Shown here in pieces: positions 46,041 to 58,330 of a stretch of DNA of 64,000 nt. Both the position numbers and the translations under genes were made by a program. Location: positions 1 to 64,000 of the forward strand of contig QJPP01001747.1 of NCBI GenBank assembly GCA_003996215.1. The letters run 5' to 3'. Below the pieces are notes generated by a model. The model was not told the DNA's origin and made no database searches. It saw only the letters and a program-made list of their open reading frames with translations. Source of the DNA: Jaltomata sinuosa (taxonomy: Eukaryota; Streptophyta; Magnoliopsida; Solanales; Solanaceae). Within the stretch, counting starts at the first letter, position 1, and each line of letters opens with the position of its first letter.

Positions 46041-46382
46041 TAAGTTAGGTGGAAAATATTATTTTAATTATTTTATATCAGAGAAAGTAATTTAAGGTTT
46101 TAGTGGTGTTCGAGTGATTATTTCAAAACTTCTTATTATAATATCAGTATATCTAGTGTGAAATATCAATATATAATATCAGTTTGGTAGTATTTGTTCC
46201 TTTATTTATTGTATGGATAAGAATACATATGTTAAAATACGGAAAATTTGCCAAAAATATTTCTAACTATTGAATTTGGTTTAAAAATACTCTTCTTTCA
46301 CTTATTGGATTAAAAATGTTCTCAACTGTATTTTTTGGCTCAAAAATTCTCCAAATCTTGGTTTATAAACTTGTTGAAATCA
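46041..46382. other. AT-rich intergenic, nothing recognised
   Basis: No ORF, hairpin or repeat end is supported. Confidence 0.5.
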
Positions 46383-47158
46383 GTTATCTTCCTGTATTAG
46401 AAACAGTAAATCAGAAAATAGATGAATCAAGAAAACACTTTTCGGATTCATAATTTGTTTATGTGTCCTTAAGAAATTTAAGCCTCACTATTATTCAAGG
46501 ATTACAGATTGATTTCTCCCTGAGTAGAACAAAAATCTATTCTGTAAAAGTCATACTTCAATTTACAAAACTTTAGTGAACTTAAATGAAGGAGTAAATC
46601 ACACATTGTGTACTTATATCTTTTTCTTTCGAACACGATGAAAAATACAGCAAAGAGAGGGGAGACTTTTTTGAAAGTAATTTTCAGTGTGTAAAATTTG
46701 AGGCAAATCCTCAAAATTTATAGTCAGTGATATGGGTCTCAATAGGTGAAGAAATGCATGTTCATAAAGGCAGTGTCTATTCAAACGGTCATTACCTTTT
46801 GAAAAAGTAAAAGTTCACAAATTTTAAATTAAATTCTCATGCAAAAAATAATATCAGAATTTTAAAAAAAAAATTAGAAAATAAATTTGGTAAACAATAT
46901 ATATATTTATCATATCATTTGACCGAATTCAAATTCAAAGTCGAGTCGAGCAATGACGACGACGCGAGGGAAGACTCTCGTCTCAACTCTTTATGAGCTA
47001 GAAAATATGTTTCTATACATAAGCATAAAAGTTCTCTTCTTCCTATCCAATGAGAATCAAATGAACTTAGTTCAAATTTCATTTTCCTACATTTCTCAGT
47101 TTATACTTTAGTTAAAAAATTCAACCATCCCCCACCTGAATGAGAAATGACTTTAAGA
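46383..47158 (-). repeat. Dispersed repeat, copy 2 (inverted relative to copy 1)
   Basis: The reverse complement aligns with 18645-19425 over its length, with shared blocks TGCCTTTATGAACATGCAT, TTGAGACCCA, ACACTGAAAATTACTTTC and TTTACTGTTTCTAATACAGG. The 70-codon ORF inside is not conserved between the copies. Confidence 0.65.
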
Positions 47159-47316
47159 TGCATAAAAAAATTGTGTAATTCACAAGTAAGAATTAATCAC
47201 ATCTGGATAAAAAAATAATTAAACTTTTCATAGTGCACATATATCGAATATACTCGCTCGATCAGTAGATTTGATATCTATGAATCATTGAGTTTTGATG
47301 TATAACTAGACAATTA

Positions 47317-47590
47317 TGTTAGTTGACTGATTCAAAAGATAGTGTCAGTATTTTTAGAAATCTTTTACATTTTTAATTAATTAACTTTAGGAGCCCTAAT
47401 TAGTTGAAATAGATCTATTAGCAAGTCATGGGTTAGTGCTAAATTAGTGCCCTATTATTTCTCTATGTTTGTTTCTCTTCAAGTACTATTTAAAGTCTTG
47501 TATCGCAGATTTTCTATGAGCAATAACAACAATTAAGTTTCTCTTTGTTTTCTTCATATCGTATTGTGGCTTTTATATCTACTGTGAACA
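47317..47590 (+). repeat. 5' LTR, 274 bp
   Basis: Starts TGTTAGTTGACTGATTC and ends ACTGTGAACA. It is the partner of 51566-51850. Confidence 0.9.
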
Positions 47591-47594
47591 AATT

Positions 47595-47606
47595 TGGTAT
47601 CAGAGC
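47595..47606 (+). other. Primer-binding site, initiator tRNA-Met
   Basis: TGGTATCAGAGC, 12 of 12, four bases after the LTR. Confidence 0.93.
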
Positions 47607-47717
47607 ATAACTCCAAGTTCTAGATCTAATCTTTCTCACGTAAGGATTGGCAAAGTAAGAGAGAAAAAGAGTGAAATATTATAAGAATTTTATTTAGCAA
47701 AATATTAGAAAATTTTC

Positions 47718-48600
47718 ATGACAGGAAATGGCACAACAGCTTCATCACAGCCCCTAATTTCAATTTTCAGGGGAGAGAATTATCAATTTTAGAGTCTAAA
47801 ACTGAATACTTTTTTTAAGTCTCAAGAACGGTGGGATGTAGTTGAGACTGGAATTCCAAAAGAAAATGCAAACCAACTGAGAGAACATCAGAAGAGAGAT
47901 CTAAAAGCTATGTTCATGATTCAGCAGGCTCTTGATGATGATATATTTTCTCGCATAATAGTTGCTGAGACTTTCAAATAGGCATGACAAATCCTGAAGC
48001 AAAAATATTTTGGTGATGACAAGATAATTACTGTCAAATTACAAATCTTCGACATAATTTTAAAACATTATTCAATGAATATGTGCCAGAATATTTGTAT
48101 AGAACATCTGCTATTATTAATAGGATGAGGTCCTACGGTGAGAAAATTGATAATCAAATTATTGTGTTTAAAGTGTTTAGAAGTTTAACCACCATGATTG
48201 AGCATATTGTTACTGCAATTGAGAAATTTAAGGACCTATCTATCTATTCTTTTGATGAATTAATGAGTTCTTTGCTAGCTCATGAATATAGGCTAAATAG
48301 GTCCCGCGAGAAAGTTCAAGAGAAGGCATTTCAGATAAAGGGAGAGTTTTCTTACAAGAGAAAAGGAGAAAACTCAGCAAAACGGAGTTATGGCAGAGGC
48401 AATTTTCATGATCGAGGCAGTGATAATGGCAGAGGTAAAAATTACGTTGGTGAATTACGTTAGTACAAGAGCATAATTCAATACCGATGCTACAAGAAAT
48501 TTTACCACAAAAAAATGATTATTGAACGAAGCAGAAAGATAAGCAAAAGGAAGCCAATTTCACACAAAAAGTGAAAGAAGAAAGTAAGTTGTTTATGGCC
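47718..48600 (+). pseudogene. Copia gag
   Basis: ATG at 47718 opens MTGNGTTASSQPLISIFRG, then SQERWDVVETGIP and REHQKRDLKAMFMIQQAL, the N-terminal gag domain of Tork/Ivana-type copia. After stops near 47790 and 47980 and a frameshift, the 48083-48463 frame continues with INRMRSYGEKIDNQIIVFKV, FDELMSSLLAHEYRLNR and a basic tail (YKRKGENSAKRSYGRG). The CCHC knuckle that should follow is damaged (RCYKKFYHKKMI, about 48485-48520). Gag binds and packages element RNA. Confidence 0.85.
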
Positions 48601-51540
48601 CATTCCCCCTTAACTAAAGGTAGGGATGCTATATGGTTCATTGATAGAGGATGATCCAATCACATGTCAAGTTCAAAGTCTCTATTTAGAGATTCTGATG
48701 AGTAACAGAAAAGTGAGGTGCGGCTAGAAGATGACAAGCAAGTGCACGTTGAAGGAAAACGTACAATTGAGATAAAAATTATTCAAGATAATGTGAAGCT
48801 TTTATGTGATGTGCAATTTGTTCCTACTTTGGCCCATAACATATTAAATGTTAGTCAATTGATGATTAGTGGATATTCAGTTATTTTCAATGATAATGCA
48901 TGTGATATTAAGGATAATAAATCTGGACGCACGTAGCTCGTGTGCCTATGACTCAGAATAAAATATTTTTCTTTGATATTTTAAATATTGAAAATAGTAC
49001 TTCCTTAGTTGTCAAAAGAAAGAATGAGACTAATTTGTGGCACCTACGTTATGGGCATTTAAATATTAATGGGTTAAAACTTTTTGTTCAAAGAAATATG
49101 GTTCTTGGCTTGCCAAAAATTAATAAACTTGACTTGTGTGAATGATGTATATATGAAAAGTAAACTAGGGGATCATTTTTAGTAGGAAAATCATGGAGGG
49201 CTACAACTTATCTTGAACTTGTGCATGCTGATTTGTGTGGGCCAATGAAAACAGAATTTCTTGATGGGAGTTGATATTTTTTGATGTTTAGAGACAGTAA
49301 ATTTTTATCTAATAAATTTAATGTGTTTCGTGATGAGAATAAAATTTGCTGAGAATTTATAGCATCGTACACACCTGAGCAGAATGGTGTGACCAAGTGA
49401 AAGAATAAAATGATAATGAAAATAGCTAGAAGCTCACTAAAAACAAAGGATCTACCAGATTATTTTTTAGGAGAAGCTATTGCAATCACTGTTTATCTTT
49501 TGAATATCTCTCCAACAAACGCTGTTTGAAATACAACACCTCTTAAAGCTTGGAATGATAAGAAGTCTCAGGTAAATCATTTAAGAATCTTCGATTGTAT
49601 AGCATAAGCTTTAGTTAATTTTCATTCTAATCTTGATAAAAAATCTGAAAAATATATTTTTATTGATTATAGTCTTCAATCCAAAGCATATCGTCTTTAT
49701 AATCCCATAAATATCAAAGTAATTATAATTAAAAATATTTTATTCAATAAGGACGCAATTTGAAACTTTAATTCTGAAAAGGTGACATCAAATATCCAAT
49801 TGTTGTCTACTGATGAAGAGCTTGCAGCAGGTCCTACTTCAGGAAACTCACCCAGTTCTTCTCCCGTAAGTTCACCTATTAGCTCATTAACTGCACCAAC
49901 AATGACTACACTACTTGACGAGTCTTCAGTTGAGTTGATTCCACTAAAAAGATCAATAAAGAAAAAAAATTAAATCCCATATTCTAACAATGTAAATACT
50001 TCTTGTCAATTAGCTTTGCTTATTTCAGATCCTGTTTGTTATGAAGAAGAAGCAGAACAATCTTAATGGTAGAATGCTATGATAGAAGAGATGCAAGCAA
50101 TTGAATTTTTTTTTGCATGGGAGTTAGTTGATGTCCCTGAAGGAAAGAACGTAATAGGAATGAAGTGGGTATTTCAGATAAAGTACAATGCTGATAGGAG
50201 CATTCAAAAGCACAAAGCTCGGCTCGAGGCGAAAGGATATTCACAACAATAAGGTGTAGATTTTGAATAAACTTTTCTCCTGTTGCTCGATTTGAAACAA
50301 TGAGAGTTGTTTTGGCATTGAGTGCGCAATTATATTTGTCTATGTATCAATTTGTGTGAAGTTTATTTTCTTGAATGACAAGCTGGAAGAGAAGATTTAT
50401 GTTACACAATCTCAAGGATTTGTTCTTAATAGAATTGAGAACAAAGTTTACAAGTTAAGAAAGGCTCTTTATAGACTAAAGTAAGCTTCGCGTGTATGAT
50501 ATAATAAAATTGATTCATTCTTTCAAAATAGCAGATTCATAAGAAGTGACAATGAGCTCACTTTGTACTCGAGAACATAAGGTAATGGTGAATTTTTGGT
50601 GATTTATCTCTACGTTGATGATATGATTTATATTGGTTCCTCAAAGTCGTTAGTTGATGATTTCACGTTCAGTATGATGAAAATTTTTGAGATGACTGAT
50701 CTGGGCTTATTGAAATACTTTTTGGGGCTTGAGGTGATTCAAGGTGAAGATGAAATTTTTATTTCTCAAAAAAAATATGCATAGGATATTTTGAGAAAAT
50801 TTCATATGATGAATTATGAAGCAGCAGCTACACCTATGAATATCAATGAGAAATTGTAGCGTGCAGATGAAACTGAAAAAGCAAATTCATAATTGTTTAA
50901 AAGTTTAGTTGGTGGCTTAAATTATCTAATACATACTAGATCTGATATCACTTCTTCTGTTAATGTTGTGTCTAAATTTTTAAAAAGTTCAACAAATTAA
51001 TATTTTTGTTCTGCAAAAACAATTCTTCACTATGTTACTGTAACAATAGACTTTGGTATTTGGTATTCTCCAGCGCCAAATTTTAGATTGATTGGCTTTA
51101 CTGATAGTGATTATGCAGGCTGCTTGGATGATCGAAAGAGCACTTCTGATAGTTATTTCATCCTTAATTCTGGAGTTATGACATGGAGTTCAAAGAAGCA
51201 GGAGACAAGAGCTTTGTCAACATCTTAGGCAGAGTATACAACAACGATATTAATAGCACGTTAAGCTTTATGGCTCCAAAAATTACTTGTAAATTTTAGT
51301 TACGAGAAAAAAATGCTACTGAAATTTTCTGTGACAACAAATCAGCAATTTTTATGACTAAGACTTTCTCTTTTCATGGGAGAACTAAGCACATTGATGT
51401 GCAATATCACTTTATTCGAAAGTTGATAGCTGATGAAAGAATTGTGCTGACATTCTGTGGGACAAATGAGCAAGCAGTAGATATATTTACAAAGTCTCTT
51501 CCTCAGACAAAGCATGAATTTTTCAGGTTGTAGTTGGGAA
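48601..51540 (+). pseudogene. Copia pol: protease, integrase, RT, RNase H
   Basis: Protease motif WFIDRG followed by SNHMSSSKSLF (about 48637-48680), with Arg where the D-S-G motif needs Ser. Integrase zinc region LWHLRYGHLNINGL (49039-49080), core with LVHADLCGPM (about 49215-49245) and YTPEQNGV (about 49368-49393). RT start WELVDVPEGKNVIGMKWVF, KHKARLEAKGYSQQ and the catalytic YVDDMIYIGSS (50611-50640), with both Asp kept. RNase H FTDSDYAGCLDDRKSTS (51098-51148), CDNKSA and HIDVQYHFIR; end VDIFTKSLPQTKHEFF. At least ten stops or frameshifts are visible, for example near 48650, 49145, 49275, 50252 and 51228. The polyprotein would process itself, copy and integrate the cDNA; this copy cannot. 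Confidence 0.88.
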
Positions 51541-51552
51541 TGTTTGATTTTG

Positions 51553-51565
51553 AATCAAGGGGGAG
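51553..51565 (+). other. Polypurine tract
   Basis: AATCAAGGGGGAG directly before the 3' LTR (TGTTAGTAG). Confidence 0.85.
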
Positions 51566-51850
51566 TGTTAGTAGATTGATTCAAAAGATAGTGTCAGTAT
51601 TTTTAGGAGTCTTTTACGTTTCCAGTTAATTAACTTTAGGAGTTCTAATTAGTTAAAATAAGTCTGTTAGCAAGTCATGAGGTAGTGCTAAACTAGTGCT
51701 CTATTATTTCTCTATGTGTGTTGCTCTCCAAGTACTATTTAAATCCTTGTATCGCATATTTTTTTATGAGCAATAAAAATAATTAAGTTTCTCTTTGTTT
51801 CTCTCTGTTTTCATTAGATCGTATTGTAGCTTTTATCTCTACTACCAACA
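51566..51850 (+). repeat. 3' LTR, 285 bp
   Basis: Direct repeat of 47317-47590 with scattered changes. Ends ACTACCAACA. Confidence 0.9.
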
Positions 51851-51984
51851 AATCATGTATCACACAATTAATTTTTTAACCATTTTTAGTTCTGATTATT
51901 TTATTAATTTTAGCTATGAACATTGTCTGCTTTTATAAGTGCATAGAGCATTAGTCTTATTAAATCCTCCTTGAAGTGGCGTAC

Positions 51985-54900
51985 TGTCACGATCCAACTT
52001 CTCGGTATGATGGCATCTACAACCCCCCAGTAGGCGAACCAATTCTCGTAGCCCGAAATGGTTAGTAATGGGCTACCTTCTAACAGTTTAAGTGGAAGAT
52101 TCAATAATAAAGCAGAAGCAAAAGGCATAAGAGAAAGAAGATAGATAACAAGAGTAAAATGTAAGAAAAGCGGAAACTAAACCAACCCAAAACTTGGTAT
52201 CAAGTTTATAAGAGCTGAACTACAACAAGAGTACCAAAGGTCCAAAAGAAATTTATACATAAGCTATCTCCAAATAGTAACAGATTACAGAATATACAAA
52301 ATATAAACCAAGTCAAGCTCTGAAAGCCAAGAGCTCACCCTCAGCCTTGATGATCCAAAAATAGTTGCTCGTACGAATCTCCAGCGCTCTAACGGTGATG
52401 GCCCACACCAGGATCTGCACCAGAAGATGCAGGGGGTAGGGTGAGAACCAAATGCGAAGCATAAGGTACCCAGTAGGTATCATAGGCCGATGGGCACATA
52501 TAAAGTAAAAGAACAGTAGCACACAGAGTAGAAATAAACAGTCATAGAAATCAACGATAAAGTACACAGGAACTAGCCCAGAGGGAAGACAACAGAAAGC
52601 AACAAGCAAGGCTAGCAAATAAAATATATACATGGCAAACACAGGTGAAAATGAGAACGAAGCACCTGGGATCCCCGCAAAAAGAGTATATATATAGATA
52701 AGTTCTAGAAAGGGACGGTGTACCGGTAATCTCAAGTATATAGAATGGGAGAGAAATATAAAGTAGACATGCTCGATAAACAGAATGAATAAACACCCAA
52801 ACCATGCCAATTCTCAAATCCATAAGTAAAAGTCTAGCAAATACAATTCCACAGTTGTAATCGTAGTAGACAACAAATCCACAATTAAGTAAAGAGAGTC
52901 TACCTACAGTCCCCCGGTTGCTCATACAACTGAGGAACACATTCAAGTGAAAACAAACCCTCCAGCTACCCATACAACTGAAGTGTACAATCAACAAACA
53001 GCAAACAAGGGTGGTACCTCAAACGATGTATGTTATGATGCATGATGACCTTAGGGTGAAATAGAACCTCTGTATGTACCTCCTCCGGTGTCGATCAGTC
53101 CCAGCAGGCAGGTTCCATGGAAGGGCTCAACCCATATACCTCTACTCCATCGTATACCCTTCCCCCTGGTACACGCGGCTCGAAGTGCTTTACCCAGAGC
53201 AGCAAGGTCCATGGAGGTCCCGAACCCCATACTAAAACTCAGAATCAAATGTGTCCTATGGAATCGAGCCTGGGTTCCAGCCAGTGGCTAAATCTCAAGT
53301 ATGCATGCCTAGGCCCAGCCTAGGACTAAAACAGTGAAAAGATGCCTCAAAACCCTTCCAGGGGTGCCCGGGCGTAACCGGGTCTAAAACAGTAGTAAAA
53401 TCTCTCAAATGCTCGACCCACCCAAGCCTAAAGCCATTTCAAATCAGTAAGAAAACTCAGCTAGCACTTTGTCCCGGTCGAGTCTAGCAATAGTAGTAAA
53501 TCATGATAAAACCATATTCTTATCCTTTTTTTCACCCCAAGGAGATCCACGTATCAAGTCAAATCATTTCCAAATCCAATTTCATCAAAAATGGGCCCCC
53601 AGGGCCATGCAACGTTTAGAAAATCACTTTTCGTAGGCCCGAAGAAAAAAACCATAATGAAATGTGGAAAAACCTCTTTATATGCATGAAAATGATATGA
53701 TTATCACAAATAGCTGCCCGACAGCTCACAATCAACCTAACGGCCCTGCACAGGCTCCGAAGCTACTTAGCAAGCATAACCAGCCTAGAAGGATATTTCT
53801 ATGTTCGGGACTCGCGGACATTCCCAATAATCCCACCTTCTATGTTCCAGAGTCAACAAGACCTCATAGGGTCACAAGGGTAATAAATATATCAACTAAT
53901 AGGAATACTACACACAATGGAGGAAAGAAATAGGACGAATCATGGAAAAGCGGTCAAGGTTTGTGGTACCAACCTAATAACCCAACCTAAGTATGCCAAC
54001 TAGTATAATTTTACCTGATATATGCAAAGTCTAGAGAGTTAAGCCGTAACCTACCTGTTGTCCGATGACAAGCTGCGATAATGACGATATTCGAGGCCGA
54101 GCTGCTTCGAGAAGCTCTGAACGAGAATCAAACTATCAAATTCATGAATATAACGTTAAAATGAGTCTAACGGTACCCATATTGCTACAATTATAGCCGG
54201 GTCAAAAGCAGGCCCATGGGGTCCATAACCCAAAACCAAAAATGAAAAGAACCACGATGACCCCAACAATGCCAAGAAGGCATGCTCCAAATTTGAGCAC
54301 AAATGGCCAAGGAAAAAGGAGTCAAAATAGCCCGTAAAGATTGGGGTTTAAAGAATGGAATTTCGGAAATTAAAATGAAAATTGGGCAAGAAATACTTAC
54401 CACAAAGGTGAAAACCTGAGTCAAGAAGGATAATTTACCACTCTCACGAGCATGCACCAACTGGATGGCCAAAATTCATAAGCAAAAACTCAAGCTTAGA
54501 GAAGGGCATCAATAGAGGTTTTAAGAAATTTCAAGAGAAGAGGGAGCTAAACAAACGACGAAGAAGTATGGAAAATCCACAAACAATCGACTCCCCAAGG
54601 CTTAGAATCAATATGGAGCAATTTGTTGGAGAGAATTTAGAGTTTAGAGTGAGAAAAAGTGAGAGAGAATGCTGGAAAAATGAACTCCCAGCTTTATATA
54701 GCTGCTGGAAAATGGCCAGCACCCAGCTTTATATAGCTGCTGGAAAATGGCCAGCGCCAACAGCGCTGAAGGGGTGGCAGGCGCCTCAGCGCTATCGCAC
54801 TGGGAGGGGCGCTATCGCTGAAGGCTGGCAGACACTTAGGCGCGATTGCACTGGCCTTGGCGCGATTGCGCTGAAGGCTATCTTGCAACTATTTTTCTGC

Positions 54901-55534
54901 AATTTCTCTAACACTCCACGGGGTGTTCCGAGCACAATCGAAAACTGATATTTAAAAACCAATAATGTTAACAGAGTGGAAACGACGTTCCGGACTCAAC
55001 AGAATCGATGAAACTCTCATACGAGGTCGTTTCAGAGAAATGTTGACCCAAGTTAACACTGACGAAAAGGAACTCAAAGGCGCGAAATGAGTCTGGCTCA
55101 CCCGGAACCTGAACCAACCACCTTCCTAGCCCAAAATCAACATTCCGGAGCTGATGGAATTGTCGAATTTCGAATCCGACACTCTGATCATCGAAAGTCA
55201 CTTAAAGTTGTACTTTCAACTACAAATGGCTTGAAAGGTGAGAAAACAGTATCAAGCCTCAACTGAAGGTCCAACCAGACCAAAATCATCGCTTTGGAGC
55301 TAATGGAACTATCAGAATTCAATTCCGAGCATGTTAGCTCAGAATGTTGACTAAAGTCAACGATATTCTAAGTTTGAAGCTCTAAAATAGGAAAAAAGGT
55401 AAAACCACCAAACGAACGACCAGGGCACCAAACTACCGGTCCCAGCAAGCCATAAATGACTTGGAGCCGCTATAGGAAAGCTCTAACGGTACAATGAATG
55501 CGTAAATACGAAGATGACCAGAAGGGTCATCACA
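51985..55534 (-). repeat. 3' LTR of the right Tekay element (3550 bp)
   Basis: On the element strand it runs TGTGATGACCC to ATCGTGACA. It is very similar throughout to 60702-64000 and partly to 1543-4811. The hydrophobic ORFs at 52313-52810 and 52551-52997 recur in the 5' LTR only because LTRs are copies; in the left LTR the frame is not kept. It carries a 35-bp tandem duplication over the TATA box. Confidence 0.92.
54687..54756 (-). promoter_or_regulatory. Duplicated TATA box region (2 x 35 bp)
   Basis: Two adjacent 35-bp units (54687-54721 and 54722-54756), both beginning CCCAGCTTTATATAGC on the plus strand, put two TATATAAAG boxes on the element strand (54692-54700 and 54727-54735). The 5' LTR has a single one (63380-63388). 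Confidence 0.8.
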
Positions 55535-55539
55535 ACATC

Positions 55540-57130
55540 CACTACTAGAGAGACTTTCTTCCTCAAAAGTCAAGAAGAAGGGAGTACCTGAAGGCTCGAA
55601 TAGCTGCGGATACTGAGCATGCAACTCACTCTTGGTCTCCTAAGTAGCCTCCTCGACCGGACGGTGCCTCCACTGAACTTTCACAACTGGGATCTCCCTA
55701 TATCTCAATCACCTGATATCTTTGGCCAAGATAGCTATCGGCTCCTCAACAAATGATAACCTCTCATCCAACTGAACCGAATCCCAATGCAACACATGAG
55801 ACTCATCTGGTACATACCGGCGCAACATCGAGACATGGAACATTGGGTGAATAGCTGAAAACATAGGAGGTAACGCTAACATGTAAACAACACTACCAAC
55901 CCTCTGTAGAATCTCAAACAGTCCAATGAACCTGGGGCTAAGCTTGCCCCGCCAACCAAACCTCATCACGCCCTTCACGGGAGACACACAAAGGAAAACA
56001 AGATCACCAACACTGAACTCTAAGTCTCGAAGTCTACGATCGGCGTAGCTCTTCTACCAACTCAGGGCCGCTAAGTCTATCCTGAATCAAATAGACCCGG
56101 TCCAAGGAATCTCTGAGTAGATCTGTACTCTGCATCCTGGACTCTAACCTATCAAACCAACCAATGGTCGATATGCAATGCCTACAATACAAAGCCTCGA
56201 AAGCTGCCATGCCAATGCTTGAATGGAAGCTATTATTATACACAAACTTGGCCAATGTCACAAACTGATCCTATGAACCTCCAAAGTCAAGTACATAGGC
56301 CCGAAGCATGTCCTTTAGGACCTGAATAGTCCTCTCAAACTGGCCATCTGTCGGAGGGTGCAAAGCAGTACTGAGCTGAACCTCCGTACCAAAATCCCTC
56401 TGTATGGCTCTCCAGAACTGAGATGTGAACTGAGTGCCGCGATCTGAAATGATAGAAGCTGGGACCCCGTGCAACTGTACAATATCAGAAATGTAGATCT
56501 GTGCTAACCTCTCTGCCCCTTAAGAAGTCTGAACTGGTAAGAAGTATGCTGACTTAGTCAGCCTATACATGATCACCTAAATGGAATCAAACCCCCGAGT
56601 AGTATGAGGCAGACTAACAACAAAGTCCATGGTAATACCTTCCCACTTCCACTCAGGAATGGGAAGTCGCTGCATCAAGCCACCCGATCTCATGTGCTCG
56701 AACTTCACCTGCTGATGGTTCAAGCACCGAGATACAAACTCTGCCATGTCCCACTTCATACCACCCCACCAGTAAATCTATCTCAGATCTCCATACATCT
56801 TTGCTGCGCCAAGATAAATAGAGTATCTAAAATAATAGGCCTCGCAAAGTATCAACTGAATCAAGTCACCAACTCTCGAAACACAAAGTTGACCATCAAA
56901 CCTCAGAATACCATCAGAACCCAAAGTATCCCGGCTGGCCTCACCCCGAACTACCTGATCACGAAGGTCACATAAACTCTGGTCCTCAAATTGTCGGCTC
57001 TGAATCTGATCAACCAGAGTAGAACGGACCTCAACACTAGCAAGAACTCTGCTTAGATCTGATAAGTCAAGCCTAACCAGACGGTTAGCCAAAGACTGGA
57101 TTTCCAAGGCCAATGGTCACTCAGAAACTG
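55540..57130 (-). pseudogene. Tekay integrase and chromodomain
   Basis: Minus strand. The zinc-binding region (ILCEAYYFRYSIYLGAAKMYGDL, written here as ILCEAYYF and KMYGDL) has lost both His of the HHCC finger to Tyr, while FVSRCLNHQQVK keeps part of the Cys side. The core shows ITMDFVVSLPHTTRGFDSI with the first Asp (56577-56640), VPASIISDRGTQFTSQFW with the second (56420-56470) and HPPTDGQFERTIQ with the Glu. The C-terminal part has FEILQRVGSVVYMLALP and FHVSMLRRYVPDES. The chromodomain follows (VKVQWRHRPVEEAT, about 55640-55690), where a stop replaces the expected Trp. Further stops or frameshifts occur near 56030, 56262 and 56575. Confidence 0.88.
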
Positions 57131-58330
57131 AAAGTGAAGCTAGGCTGCCCATACTTACTGCCTTCTGACTCAAGGCATCCGCTACTATGTTTGCCTTGCC
57201 CGAATGGTATAGAATAGTGAAATCATAGTCCTTCAGCAACTCAATCCATCTCTTCTGTCTCGAGTTCAGCACGCGCTGACTCATAATATACTAAAGACTA
57301 CGATGGTCGGTGAATATCTCACAATGAACTCAATATAGATAGTGCCTCCAGATCTTGAGCGCGAAGACTACTGCCACCAACTCCAAGTCATGAGTGGGGT
57401 AGTTGCGCTCGTGAACTTTCAGCTGTCTTGACGCATATGCTATCACTCGACCCTGATGCATTAACACACAACTAAGACCGACCCCTGAAGCATCACAATA
57501 CACGGAGAAACTCTGACCCTCAATCGGCAAAGTCAAAACTGAAGTTGAAGTCAATAAGGAATTAAGCCTATGGAAGCTATCCTCACGCTAATCAGACCAC
57601 TGAAATGGAACATCCTTCCTAGTCAGCATAGTCAAAGGTGTTGCTATGGAAGAAAATCCCTCAATGAATCGTCTGTAATACTCGGCTAACCCAACAAAGC
57701 TGCGAACTTTGGTAGGAGTAGTAGGTCTAGCCCAATCATGAACTGCAGAAATCTTACCCGAATCAAATCTAATACCATCCTTAGACACCACGTGTCCTAG
57801 AAATGCAACTGAATCTAACTAAAACTCACACTTTGAGAACTTGGCGTAAAGCCAATCACTCAAAGTTAGAAGTACAGTCCTCAAGTGCTGCTCATGATCA
57901 TCTCTACTCCTCGAGTATACCAGGATGTCATCAATGGAGACTATCACAAACATATCCAAGTAGGGGCTAAGCACCCTGTGCATCAAGTCCATGAACGCAG
58001 CGGGGGAATTAGTCAACCCAAAAGACATCACCATGAACTCATAGTGATCATAACGTGTCCTAAATGATGTCTTAGGGATTTCTTCTGCCCTAATCCTCAA
58101 CTGATGGTAGCCGGACCTCAAATCAATCTTAGAAAACACGGCGGAACCCTGAAGATGATCAAATAAGTCATCAATCCTGGGCATCGGATATTATTCTTCA
58201 CTTTCACCTTATTCAACTGCCGATAATCAATACACATCCGCATTGACCCATCCTTCTTCTTCACGAAGAGGACAGGAGCACCCCAAGGAGACACACTCGG
58301 TCTAATAAACCCCTTAGCTAACAAATCCTA
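57131..58330 (-). pseudogene. Tekay reverse transcriptase and RNase H
   Basis: Minus strand. RT opens GFIRPSVSPWGAPVLFVKKK and MRMCIDYRQLNK (58210-58324). A frameshift near 58180 leads to IDDLFDHLQGSAVFSKIDL, then TSFRTRYDHYEF and the catalytic block VIVSIDDILVYS (about 57905-57955). There Ser stands where the family has Phe or Tyr before I-D-D; both Asp remain. After thumb sequence (FVGLAEYYRRFIEGFS), RNase H shows SVYCDASGVGLSCVL, YASRQLKVHERNYPTHDLE and ALKIWRHYLY (57330-57540), with catalytic Asp and Glu. Stops lie near 57820, 57585 and 57325. These enzymes make the cDNA from the element transcript. Confidence 0.9.

Larger units (their letters stand above)
47317..51850 (+). mobile_element. 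Ty1/copia retrotransposon, older, full structure
   Basis: The 4534-bp element has LTRs of 274 and 285 bp that differ by many substitutions and indels, so it is clearly older than the element at 39287. The initiator tRNA-Met primer-binding site and polypurine tract are in place. Flanks AATTA (47312-47316) and AATCA (51851-51855) are a target duplication with one change. Gag, protease, integrase, RT and RNase H occur in the copia order but with many stops. Confidence 0.9.

Noticed and set aside
52313..52997. Hydrophobic ORFs of 148-165 codons in the Tekay 3' LTR, repeated at 60938-61685 in the 5' LTR and loosely at 4017-4409
   Set aside because: They recur because LTRs are copies of one another. 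Compared with the left LTR, similar peptide words appear in shifted frames, and the two ORFs overlap in different frames, so no protein selection is visible.
54568..54948. 126-codon plus-strand ORF in the 3' LTR
   Set aside because: It spans the tandem TATA duplication antisense to the element and repeats because of it; the frame is not kept at 63300-63500.
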